Shown here: positions 35,648 to 43,901 of the stretch, piece by piece
Position numbering within the stretch: position 1 is the stretch's first letter
Layout: the number at the start of each line of letters is the position of its first letter
Origin: Paraburkholderia domus
GTDB lineage: Bacteria; Pseudomonadota; Gammaproteobacteria; Burkholderiales; Burkholderiaceae
Assembly: GCF_905220705.1 (NCBI RefSeq)
Contig: NZ_CAJNAT010000028.1
Coordinates: 32,504-96,503 of the forward strand
Direction of reading: 5' to 3'
DNA: 64,000 nt
Translations under genes and position numbers: made by a program
Notes under the pieces: generated by a model
What the model was told of the DNA's origin: nothing
Databases searched by the model: none
What the model saw: the letters and a program-made list of their open reading frames with translations, nothing else

Positions 35648-37084
35648 ATGCAGATTCAGGAATACACCGCCGCGCAAATCCTGGCGGCCGTCACGGCGGC
35701 TGCTAACGTCTCCGATGATTGGGCTCAGTCATCCGCGCAAACGCGAGCCGCATTGTTGCGCGGGCTCGGCGACGCGCTGATCGCGAATCGTGAAGAACTG
35801 GTCCGTCTCGCCGATGAAGAGTGCTCGCTGGGCACAGCTCGCCTGAATGGCGAACTTGATCGCACCGCCTTCCAGCTCGGCGGCTTCGCTAACCACATCG
35901 AAGCAGGCCACGCCTTCGCGCTGACCGACGACGAAGCGATCGCCGGCGCGCCGCCCATCGGACGCCCACATCTGACGCGCGTTCGAGTGCCGCTCGGACC
36001 GGTCGCGATGTTCTCCGCGAGCAACTTCCCGTTGGCGTTCTCCGTGCTGGGTGGCGACACCGCCTCCGCGCTTGCGGCGGGTTGTCCGGTGGTGGTCAAG
36101 GCTCACCCAGGTCATCCGAAGCTGTCGCGCCGGGTTTTCGAACTGGCGCGCTCCGTAATTGCGCAACAGGGGCTGCCTGCGGGTTTGCTCGGCATGGTGG
36201 AAGGTGCGGGCGTCGACGTCGGCGTCGAACTCGTGCGCAACCCGGATATCGCGGCCGTTGCGTTTACCGGCTCGTTCAAGGGTGGCACTGCGTTGTGGAC
36301 AGAAGCGAATTCGCGTCCGCGGCCGATTCCGTTCTACGGTGAACTGGGTTCGATCAACCCGGTCGTCGCACTGCCCGCTGCACTAACCGCGCAAGCCGAG
36401 GAACTCGCGCAGGCGCTGGCTTCATCGATCGAATTCGGCTCAGGGCAGATCTGCACCAGCCCGGGTCTGGTCGTGCTGTTCGACGGCGCGGACGCCGACC
36501 GGTTCGAAAATACGCTGCGCGAAGCACTCCAAGCCAAGAAAACCCACACGATGTTGACGCCCGGCATGAAGCGCAACTTCGACGCAGGCGTCGCGCGTCT
36601 CACGGGTACACCCGGCGTGCAGACCGTTCTCGCCACAGAATCGAACGACGATGTCAAAGCGCCGCCGCGTCCGCTGCTCGCGCGTACCCGTGCACAAACC
36701 TTCATCGCGGAACATGCGTTGCGCGATGAAGTGTTCGGTCCGGCTTGCCTGCTCGTGCGCGTGGTCTCTGTCGAAGAAATCGTGGACGTGCTGAAAGCCG
36801 TCGGCGGAAGTTTGACAGTCACGTTGTGGGGCGCGGAAAGCGATTCCGCCGACGTGCGCCGTATCACCCGCCGTGCCGCGCAGATCGCCGGACGCGTTCT
36901 GTTCGGCGGCGTGCCGACTGGCGTTGCGGTGACGGGCAGTCAACAGCATGGCGGACCGTGGCCCGCGTCGACCGAGCCGTTCACTACTTCCGTGGGCTAC
37001 GCCGCAATGGATCGCTTCCTGCGCCCCGTGGCGCTTCAGAGCGCCCCGGCGTGGCTCGTGGAACGCGCTGGACGGCCCTGCTGA
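35648..37084 (+). CDS. Aldehyde dehydrogenase, KGSADH-like
   Basis: The 478-aa protein shows VPLGPVAMFSASNFPLAFSVLGGDTASALAAGCPVVVKAH, AFTGSFKGGTAL, the catalytic Glu in YGELGSINPVV and the catalytic Cys in FGSGQICTSPG, the same subfamily pattern as the gene at 7935-9530 but about 50 residues shorter. GGAG lies 5 bases before the ATG. Placement behind regulon promoter copy 5 suggests it oxidises a semialdehyde from the aromatic pathway, or 2-oxoglutarate semialdehyde from another inducible route. Its substrate is inferred from family only. Confidence 0.87.
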   Translation: MQIQEYTAAQILAAVTAAANVSDDWAQSSAQTRAALLRGLGDALIANREELVRLADEECSLGTARLNGELDRTAFQLGGFANHIEAGHAFALTDDEAIAGAPPIGRPHLTRVRVPLGPVAMFSASNFPLAFSVLGGDTASALAAGCPVVVKAHPGHPKLSRRVFELARSVIAQQGLPAGLLGMVEGAGVDVGVELVRNPDIAAVAFTGSFKGGTALWTEANSRPRPIPFYGELGSINPVVALPAALTAQAEELAQALASSIEFGSGQICTSPGLVVLFDGADADRFENTLREALQAKKTHTMLTPGMKRNFDAGVARLTGTPGVQTVLATESNDDVKAPPRPLLARTRAQTFIAEHALRDEVFGPACLLVRVVSVEEIVDVLKAVGGSLTVTLWGAESDSADVRRITRRAAQIAGRVLFGGVPTGVAVTGSQQHGGPWPASTEPFTTSVGYAAMDRFLRPVALQSAPAWLVERAGRPC

Positions 37085-37294
37085 TTGCAGCCGATAGCGG
37101 CGAGTAACGGGGCATTGTTAGCCGTCTTCACCTGATGTACTCGCCAACCGCATACTCCCCCTCGTTTCAGACGGCGCTATGTCGATGCGCGCTTCCCATA
37201 ACCAGCACGCAAAACCGAAGCAGTAAGCAAGCCACACTCGCACACGTTGTGCCGCGATACCCGCACGCTTCGCTAACCATTCACACCCATAAGC

Positions 37295-37326
37295 AAAAAA
37301 ATGCGCCGTGCTCTCGCACGGCGCAT
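37295..37326 (-). terminator. Rho-independent terminator of the aromatic operon
   Basis: On the minus strand a perfect 10-bp stem (ATGCGCCGTG/CACGGCGCAT, loop of 6; 37301-37326) is followed by a run of seven T (complement of 37295-37301). It lies 25 bp after the stop of the last gene of the unit. This is the clearest intrinsic terminator in the window. Confidence 0.88.
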
Positions 37327-37351
37327 CAACTACATCCGCGCAGTTACCCGC

Positions 37352-39262
37352 TTATTGATTCGGAACGTACAACGGCATGGAGTCTTCCCACAACGTGTCC
37401 GTGATCGCATGCTGATCGGAGCCATCAGCATTCATTACCCAGTTCTGACCGTCAGGCTGGAACGTGTTGTCGTACAGCGCGAGTTCATCGCGGAAGCCAT
37501 ACTCGCCCGAACTGTACCCAATACGGCCGTCATAAAGCCACACGGCATGGCCCTGGTTCGCACCGGGCGTCGTCAGACGGGTTACATCCGTGCCGTCCGG
37601 CTTGATCGTATAGACGTCGTAGTGGAACTTGTTCGGATCGGTCGGATTGACTTCCTTGCGCGTGAACACGATCTTCGTCCCGTCGGGCGACCAGCCTGGC
37701 AGATTGTCCGCCTCGGTCGTCAGGACCGTCGTATTGCGCGTGTCCAGATCCAGAATGCGCAGGCCTTGTACCTTTGGGCTCCAAACGCGGTACACGATCT
37801 TCTTGCCGTCCGGCGAGTAGCTCGGGAAGCCCGCGTTGATCGAACCGTCCGTGAGGATTTCCGGCTTGTTGTCCATGCTGCCGTCGGCCTTTATGCGCGC
37901 AATACGGCCCGGACCCATGCCACGCGTGAAGAACCAGTCGCCAATGCCGAACGCGACCCACTCACGATTCGGCGACCACGTTGGCTGGAACGCACCCGCC
38001 AGGCCTTTCTGGATCATGTCCTTAGCCAGTCCACTGTTGGCCGGATCGTAAATGCGCTGATAGCCAGAGAAATCCGGATTGATGACGGCGATCGACGAGC
38101 CCATCGCCTTTTCCGTGTACACCAGCTTCTTGTGATCCACCGACAGTTGCGGAAACACGTCGATATAACGGTAGTTCCACGCCGGGTCGAAGCTAAACAT
38201 CGCCGTGCCGTTCGGATGCGCGGGACGCATCGTGATTTTTTCATAGACCATCCTGGTGCCGTCGGACGAATAGTGCGGCGAACGGATGCCGGTATTCGCG
38301 GTCGAGCGGAACGTACCCGCTGTGGTGTAGAGACCTTCGGTCTGCCCACCCTTCACGTGATACGCAACGTTGGTATCCGAAATATATTGCGGGAACACCT
38401 TGAAGCCCGGCGTCGACGTCAACGTGGTGCGAGACAGGTTCGACAGATCCACCGAGACCAGTTGTGAGCTAACCTGGTTGATCAGTTCCGGACGGTGCGC
38501 ACCCCAAGTCGATTCGACTGGCGTCTCATAGAAGACTACGCGCTTGCCGTCGGGCGAAAATGACGGAGAACCTTCGTCAAAGCCCTGATTGCTGGAGATC
38601 TTCTTCCAGCCCGAACCATCGGGATGGATCATATAGATGCTGCTTTCCTGCGTGCGCTCCCAGCCACCCGGCAGGTTGTGACCGCGCCACTCGGAGCCGA
38701 TATCGGAAGACAGTGCAATCCACTTGCCATCCGGCGACCACGACGGACGGAAGAAGCTATGTGGTTTGTTCGGATCGAACTTGATATCGCCGGTGACGTT
38801 CTTCAGCGCACCGGTCGCAATGTTCAGCGTCCAGATGTTGGTCGTGCCGAACTTGTCCGCGCCGCGGCGTGACGACACGAACGCGATGACGTTAGGGTCG
38901 GTCGGCGAGAAAGCAGCGGCATCGTCAACGGCAATGTGATCGGTGAGCCGCTTCAGATCGGTACCATCCACTTTCACGCGATAGAGATTTGCCTCGCCGT
39001 AACCGTCACGCTCCGACGTGAAGACGATCCACTGCCCATCTTTCGAGAATGATGCGTGATAGTCGAAGCCGGAGGTCGGCAACAACTTGTGCTCGTCGCT
39101 ACCGTCGGCGTTAGAGACATACAGATCGGAAGTCACGGGACCGAGGCGGTCGAGCAATGCCGTGCCCTGCGTCTCAGCGTGCGCGCCGGCTGAAATCACA
39201 ATACAAATACTACCGATGGCCGAATAAGCCTGGAGTTTCTTTAAAGACGAAGTTAAATACAC
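37352..39262 (-). CDS. Exported PD40/TolB-like beta-propeller protein
   Basis: The product has about 636 residues. The start is placed at GTG 39262, with GGAGG 9 bases upstream; a GTG at 39307 is in frame without a ribosome-binding site. A signal peptide (SLKKLQAYSAIGSICIVISAGAHA) is followed by repeated WD40-like PD40 blades (DLYVSNADGSDEHKL, PSWSPDGKWIALSSD, PSFSPDGKRVVF, PSYSPDGKKIVYRVWS, PGWSPDGTKIVFTRK). Such proteins bind or cleave polymers or act as periplasmic scaffolds. It is the last gene before the terminator, 194 bp behind the decarboxylase homologue. Its role in aromatic catabolism is obscure. Confidence 0.78.
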   Translation of the reverse strand: MYLTSSLKKLQAYSAIGSICIVISAGAHAETQGTALLDRLGPVTSDLYVSNADGSDEHKLLPTSGFDYHASFSKDGQWIVFTSERDGYGEANLYRVKVDGTDLKRLTDHIAVDDAAAFSPTDPNVIAFVSSRRGADKFGTTNIWTLNIATGALKNVTGDIKFDPNKPHSFFRPSWSPDGKWIALSSDIGSEWRGHNLPGGWERTQESSIYMIHPDGSGWKKISSNQGFDEGSPSFSPDGKRVVFYETPVESTWGAHRPELINQVSSQLVSVDLSNLSRTTLTSTPGFKVFPQYISDTNVAYHVKGGQTEGLYTTAGTFRSTANTGIRSPHYSSDGTRMVYEKITMRPAHPNGTAMFSFDPAWNYRYIDVFPQLSVDHKKLVYTEKAMGSSIAVINPDFSGYQRIYDPANSGLAKDMIQKGLAGAFQPTWSPNREWVAFGIGDWFFTRGMGPGRIARIKADGSMDNKPEILTDGSINAGFPSYSPDGKKIVYRVWSPKVQGLRILDLDTRNTTVLTTEADNLPGWSPDGTKIVFTRKEVNPTDPNKFHYDVYTIKPDGTDVTRLTTPGANQGHAVWLYDGRIGYSSGEYGFRDELALYDNTFQPDGQNWVMNADGSDQHAITDTLWEDSMPLYVPNQ

Positions 39263-39414
39263 AGCGAAATGCCTCCATTTATTATGCTTTGTTGAGCGGT
39301 GTGACACCGCTCAACGGCCTCCTGCGTGACCATTTAGTCAACGCGCGTTGTGTGTTCTTTGCTTACTACGACTTCTTGCCTGTTACGACTTTTCTCCTCG
39401 GTCTTCCCTTCGCG

Positions 39415-39450
39415 TTTTCGTTTTCGCTTGCGCTTGCGCTTTCGCTTTCG
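39415..39450. repeat. Hexanucleotide tandem repeat (six units)
   Basis: Two TTTTCG, two CTTGCG and two CTTTCG units follow one another without interruption, 5 bp behind the stop of the 39456 gene (minus strand). It is a short slippage-prone array in the intercistronic gap. Confidence 0.85.
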
Positions 39451-39455
39451 TCCGA

Positions 39456-40349
39456 TTACCCGAGGCTGCCCGTTACGTCGTCGAACAGTTCGTCGACCGA
39501 CAAACGATGCGGGATGATCTTCTGATCCAGTGCCCAATCAATCGCGAGTTGCAGACCCTTGCGGTTCGCTTCGAGACCGATCGGCGGGAACACGGCCGGT
39601 ACGCCTTCGGCCAGCTTGCGGCTCTCCACCACCATCCGGTACAACTCACGCACCACATCCGGACGCTGCTTCGAAATGTCTTCGTGAACAACGAACATGT
39701 GATTGATCGGCACCACATTCTCACGCGCGAACCAGTCTTTCGCCGCAGCCTGCGCATCGGGAACCAGCGTGCGCACGCGTGGGTCCTTCGGCATGTCCTC
39801 ACCGAGCAGGGCTGCAGCGAGTTCACCGTCGAGCATCATCTGCGGAATCGACGAACCTGCGGGCAAGCGCTCGCAGTTATTCGGATCGCGGTATTCGGCA
39901 AGATGCCCGTCGCCCAGTGTCATCCACATCACCTTGTCGAGATCGACACCGTATTCGTGGCGCAGAATGCCGCGAATCCACAGCGCCGTGGTCTGCGTGT
40001 AGGTGCGCACACCAACCTTCCTGCCTTCGATATCTTTCGGATCGAGATGGCCGAAGTCGATGTTGTAGCCCGCGCAATGGTGCTGGAAACGGCCCGAGAT
40101 CGGCGTCGGCAGCAGCACGTAAGGCTTGCCGTAGGCCTTTGCCTGCAGGAACGTCACGATCGCCAGTTCGCCCGCGTCGAACTGGCTCTCGCGCACCATC
40201 GCCTTGAAGCCGTTATGCGCCGGCGTTGGCCCGCAGTAGTCGAGGTTGACGATGTCCGAAGTCACGCGGCCATCCTTCATCGCCTTCGTAACCGGGTAGT
40301 CGGCCAGGTTCGTGCGTAGCGTCGGCACGCCAGTGAGGGTTGTTGTCAT
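39456..40349 (-). CDS. Pht5-like protein, 4,5-dihydroxyphthalate decarboxylase family (copy 2)
   Basis: The 297-aa protein has the periplasmic-binding-protein fold of this family but no signal peptide, which fits a cytosolic enzyme. Features are the N-terminal TLRTNLADYPVTKAMKDGRV, FDAGELAIVTFLQAKAYGKPYVLLP, DIEGRKVGVRTYTQTTALWIRGILRHEYG and the C-terminal IIPHRLSVDELFDDV. It shares this plan with the gene at 47290-48267. Pht5 relatives decarboxylate 4,5-dihydroxyphthalate to protocatechuate. The family is often misnamed as ABC-binding protein, so the enzyme activity is inferred. GGAG lies 5 bases before the ATG. Confidence 0.72.
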   Translation of the reverse strand: MTTTLTGVPTLRTNLADYPVTKAMKDGRVTSDIVNLDYCGPTPAHNGFKAMVRESQFDAGELAIVTFLQAKAYGKPYVLLPTPISGRFQHHCAGYNIDFGHLDPKDIEGRKVGVRTYTQTTALWIRGILRHEYGVDLDKVMWMTLGDGHLAEYRDPNNCERLPAGSSIPQMMLDGELAAALLGEDMPKDPRVRTLVPDAQAAAKDWFARENVVPINHMFVVHEDISKQRPDVVRELYRMVVESRKLAEGVPAVFPPIGLEANRKGLQLAIDWALDQKIIPHRLSVDELFDDVTGSLG

Positions 40350-40378
40350 GTCATCTCCGTACTTATGCTGGAATAGAT

Positions 40379-41929
40379 TTACAGTCTGACCTCAATCAGA
40401 CACGGACCCGACTCGTTCACCGAGTCCGCCATCGCCTTGTGGAATGCTTCAGCTGTATCGACAGAAACAGCGGGCACGCCCATGCTTTTCGCCATCGCCA
40501 GCCAGTCGATACGCGGGCGATCGATATCGATCATCGAAAGCGCGCGTTCGCCCGGCGCACCCGCGCCCATGTTGGCGTACTCGGCCTTGAGGATCGCGTA
40601 GCTGTTGTTGGCGAAGATGATCGTCGTGATGTTCAGATTCTCGCGCGCCTGCGTCCACAGCGACTGGATCGTGTACATCGCGCTACCGTCACCGACCATG
40701 CAGAACACGCGCCGGTCAGGGCAGGCGAGTGCCGCGCCGGTCGCTACAGGCGTGCCGTAGCCGATCGAGCCACCCATGTTGTTAATCAGGTCGTGCGGCG
40801 CGGCGCCGACGGTCAGGCCCATCGTTTCGCGACCGGTGGTCAGCGATTCGTCGACGAGAATGCAGTTTTCCGGCAGCGCGGCGGCGAGTGCCTGGGCGAT
40901 GCTGGCGGGTCCAAGTGCGCCGGTCGGCGGCGTGGTGTCCGCGCGCTGCTGGCGCTCCGCTTGCACGTTCGTTGCACCCACGGCCTCGACCAGCATCTCC
41001 AGGCCTGCAACACCGTCTTCACCGATCTCGACCAGTTGATGCACGCTCGTGCCTGGTGACTTCAGCAGGCTCGGCTTGTCGGGATAGCTGAAGAACGCGA
41101 TCGGCTCGGTGGTTTCCACCGTAATGATGTGTTTGAAACCCTTCAGGTACTCGACCGCCTGACCCACTGCATACGGAATACGTTCGAGTGTCACACGACC
41201 CGCGCCACGTTCGATCCGCGCGCTGAAGAACTGCGTCGCGATGCGGCAACCGGTTGCGGCCTTGAGCTTGCCCGCGAATTCGATTGCGCGACCACGGGTC
41301 GAGTGACCCGCGAGCACGATCAGCGTCGGCTCGCCCGAGCGCAGCACCTTCGCAATGTGCTCGACACGGGCTACGTCAGGTGCTTTTGCTTTCGGTGCAG
41401 AAGGAGAGCGTGACGGCACAACTACCTCGCCCGCTTCCTGCCAGGACGCATCACCCGGGAGGATCAGCGTCGCGATCTGTCCGACGTGTTCGCTGGCCTT
41501 CTCCACCGCCGCAGCGACGTCCCACCCCACCGTATGCGACGACTCGACGCGACGCACCCAGTGGCTCAGCGGACGCGCCAGTCCTTCAATATCCGAGGTC
41601 AGCGGCGGATCGTATTTCAGGTGCGCAGCCGAATGCTCGCCCACGATGTTGACCATCCCCGACGATGCGCGCTTCGCATTGTGGATATTGGCCAGCCCGT
41701 TCGCGAGACCCGGACCGAGGTGCAGCAGCGTCGAAGCGGGCGTACCCTTCATCCGGTAGTACCCGTCCGCCGCGCCCGTGCAAACGCCTTCGAACAGGCA
41801 CAGCACGCTGCGCATCGCCGGGTTTTCGAGCGCCTTCAGGAAATGCATCTCCGAGGTGCCCGGATTCGCGAAACAGATATCGACGCCCTGACCGGTGAGC
41901 GTCTGGACCAGGCTTTCGGCTCCGTTCAT
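40379..41929 (-). CDS. Thiamine-diphosphate enzyme, acetolactate synthase/benzoylformate decarboxylase-like
   Basis: The 516-aa protein has the three ThDP-enzyme domains: Pyr domain with catalytic Glu (FEGVCTGAADGYYRMKG), central domain and PP domain with the ThDP/Mg motif GDGSAMYTIQSLWTQARENLNITTIIFANNSY. Its short length and PTLIVLAGHSTRG centre fit 2-oxoacid decarboxylases of the MdlC/IlvX-like group more than true acetolactate synthase. Its ATG directly follows the TAA of the aldolase gene (TAAATG), so the two are probably coupled. It may decarboxylate a 2-oxoacid released by the aldolase or formed earlier in the pathway. Confidence 0.85.
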   Translation of the reverse strand: MNGAESLVQTLTGQGVDICFANPGTSEMHFLKALENPAMRSVLCLFEGVCTGAADGYYRMKGTPASTLLHLGPGLANGLANIHNAKRASSGMVNIVGEHSAAHLKYDPPLTSDIEGLARPLSHWVRRVESSHTVGWDVAAAVEKASEHVGQIATLILPGDASWQEAGEVVVPSRSPSAPKAKAPDVARVEHIAKVLRSGEPTLIVLAGHSTRGRAIEFAGKLKAATGCRIATQFFSARIERGAGRVTLERIPYAVGQAVEYLKGFKHIITVETTEPIAFFSYPDKPSLLKSPGTSVHQLVEIGEDGVAGLEMLVEAVGATNVQAERQQRADTTPPTGALGPASIAQALAAALPENCILVDESLTTGRETMGLTVGAAPHDLINNMGGSIGYGTPVATGAALACPDRRVFCMVGDGSAMYTIQSLWTQARENLNITTIIFANNSYAILKAEYANMGAGAPGERALSMIDIDRPRIDWLAMAKSMGVPAVSVDTAEAFHKAMADSVNESGPCLIEVRL

Positions 41930-42787
41930 TTAATACCCCGCCAGCTCGCGTGCAGCACCCACAACGCCATAGCTGCGCTGCGGAGCCGACATCAGGAAGC
42001 GATAGCCTTCCTTGACGAGGCGCTCGTGATTCTTCGCGGTGGTGTGCGGATTGCCGACCACGACGTTGTGCTTGTGGCAGGTCTCGACGATCTTGCGCAT
42101 CGCATCCAGCACTTCCGGATGTTCATACTGACGCGGCAAGCCGAGTTGCTGGCTTAGATCGCCCTCGCCGATCAGGATGAAGCCGATACCCGGCACGTTC
42201 GACAGGATGTCGTCCAGATTCTCGATGGCCTCGGTGCTTTCGCACATCAGACCGACGAGGATTTCACCTTCCGGCGCGAGCGGCCATACGTCAGCCTTCC
42301 TGTAGTAGTCGGGCATGCTGAGGCCCCAATAGCGCGCGGCCGTTGCGGGACCATCGCCGCGTGCGCCCTTCGGCTCATACAGCGGCGCGTTCTTGGGACG
42401 CGCATAGCGGCACGACGCCACTGCGTTATAAGCCTGCTCGACCGTTGCAACGTGCGGCCATATCACGCCGTAGGCGCCGCGATCGAGCACCTGCTTGGCG
42501 AAGGCCTGGTTCATTTCGACGCCATTGGCCGGAATACGTGCAATCGGCGTAACACGCGGCGAGACCGAGCCGGCCTCGGCTATCTGCTTGCGGTTCAGCA
42601 TGTATTGCAGCGCGTCGCCCAATGCCGAGACGTCGTACGGATTGTGCTCCATCTCGAAGACAATGCCGTCGTACGGTGCATCGCTCATCTCGATGGCGGC
42701 CTGCTTGTCCAGCTTCGAAAACGCGGTGTAAGCGGTCTTACCGGATTCGAATGCGCGAATGATGCTGTTGAGACGAATATCGCTCAT
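41930..42787 (-). CDS. HpcH/HpaI-family aldolase
   Basis: The 285-aa class II aldolase shows FEMEHNPYD, the Arg in VTPIARIPANG, the metal-ligand Glu in GLMCESTEAIENLDDI and Asp in LIGEGDLSQQLG, and PHTTAKN. The family cleaves 4-hydroxy-2-oxoacids to pyruvate plus an aldehyde or 2-oxoacid. Beside a 4-oxalomesaconate hydratase, it is the natural candidate for splitting 4-carboxy-4-hydroxy-2-oxoadipate to pyruvate and oxaloacetate, a step done by an unrelated fold in LigK/GalC. That role is inferred. Confidence 0.85.
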   Translation of the reverse strand: MSDIRLNSIIRAFESGKTAYTAFSKLDKQAAIEMSDAPYDGIVFEMEHNPYDVSALGDALQYMLNRKQIAEAGSVSPRVTPIARIPANGVEMNQAFAKQVLDRGAYGVIWPHVATVEQAYNAVASCRYARPKNAPLYEPKGARGDGPATAARYWGLSMPDYYRKADVWPLAPEGEILVGLMCESTEAIENLDDILSNVPGIGFILIGEGDLSQQLGLPRQYEHPEVLDAMRKIVETCHKHNVVVGNPHTTAKNHERLVKEGYRFLMSAPQRSYGVVGAARELAGY

Positions 42788-42842
42788 GGTCTTTCTCTCT
42801 CGAAATCGCTTGAATTAGCTGCGTAATGCCGGATCGATCAGC

Positions 42843-43829
42843 TCAGTCGGCCGCTTTCCAGTACATGAAGCCCATACCTTCACCGGTGCCGGCGGCCGTG
42901 CGCCAGCAGGGGACGTAGTCCACCAGTGTCATCTCGGCGCCGGTTTCCTGCACCGCTTTCATCACGCTGACGTAGAGCTTGATTTCGGAGGTGCCCGACT
43001 GATACGAGCGGTTGTCCACTGCTGCGAGGCCGTCATAGTCGTAGTCGGCCAGCATCTTCATGATGCGGTGGTCGAACTCTTCGTCGTTGACGAAGTGCGA
43101 CAGACCACCCGACGCGAAGATGCCCACACGCACATCGTCCGGCCATGCGTTGATCGCATCGCGCAACACGCGGCCGAATTCGATACAACGCGACATCGAC
43201 GGCTGAGTCGGCGGATAGAAGCAGTTCATGATGATCGGCACATGCGGCGGTGGGTTGTCGCCCATGATCTGGTGATACACGAAGCTGTATGCGTGCGGCA
43301 CCACCGGATATTCCGGCAGCGGTTTCATCCATACATTGTCCGGCCATGCGAACAGATCGGTCAGGTCGAAGTTCTCGCGCTGGAAATGTTCGACCAGATA
43401 CGTCGCCAGCTTCGGATGACACGCGTGCGTGACGTGATGATCCGGCGCATAAACCGAGCGTTGCGGCGGACCGTTGTGCACTTGTTCACCGGTGTAAATC
43501 GCGATCGACGGCGAAAAGTCGGTGAAGATTTCCTTCTGGTCCTTGCCCAGAATGATCGCGACGTCCACGTCCGCTGCACGGTAGGCTTCGGCCATCCTGT
43601 CGAGTGCGGTACGGCAACGCGCGGCGCGTGAGGTGCGTTCCTCGATCGTCAGGAATTTCTCGAACGCTGCACCGCGGTGCGCTTCAAGCTCAGGATACGT
43701 CCACGTCCGATTGCGGAACCACAGTTCCGGATTGTTACGGTCGCGCTCCCCGTTCTTGAGCCAGTCCTCCGGTGCCTGACCCAGCATGCCGCTGTGCGGC
43801 ACGGCCATCCCGAATACAATCTTCGCCAT
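42843..43829 (-). CDS. Class III extradiol ring-cleavage dioxygenase (LigB-like)
   Basis: The 328-aa protein belongs to the LigB catalytic-subunit superfamily: an early His in VFGMAVPHSGMLGQ, VDVAIILGKDQKEIF, PDHHVTHACHPKLATYLVEHF, VPIIMNCFYPP and GIFASGGLSHFVNDEEFD. It is clearly shorter than gallate dioxygenases of about 420 residues, and no LigA-type small subunit is seen nearby, so it may act alone. It would open the ring of a catecholic or gallate-like acid. Adjacent genes encode the MFS carrier upstream and the aldolase downstream. Confidence 0.87.
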   Translation of the reverse strand: MAKIVFGMAVPHSGMLGQAPEDWLKNGERDRNNPELWFRNRTWTYPELEAHRGAAFEKFLTIEERTSRAARCRTALDRMAEAYRAADVDVAIILGKDQKEIFTDFSPSIAIYTGEQVHNGPPQRSVYAPDHHVTHACHPKLATYLVEHFQRENFDLTDLFAWPDNVWMKPLPEYPVVPHAYSFVYHQIMGDNPPPHVPIIMNCFYPPTQPSMSRCIEFGRVLRDAINAWPDDVRVGIFASGGLSHFVNDEEFDHRIMKMLADYDYDGLAAVDNRSYQSGTSEIKLYVSVMKAVQETGAEMTLVDYVPCWRTAAGTGEGMGFMYWKAAD

Positions 43830-43901
43830 TTACGTTTCTCTGTGAATTAATGTGTTCAACAAGGCCGGCTATTCGAACCATGCTGGCCATGCCGTCATCT
43901 C

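Noticed and set aside
39415..39450. Short repeats considered as a CRISPR-like array
   Set aside because: Contiguous hexamers without spacers; a simple tandem repeat.
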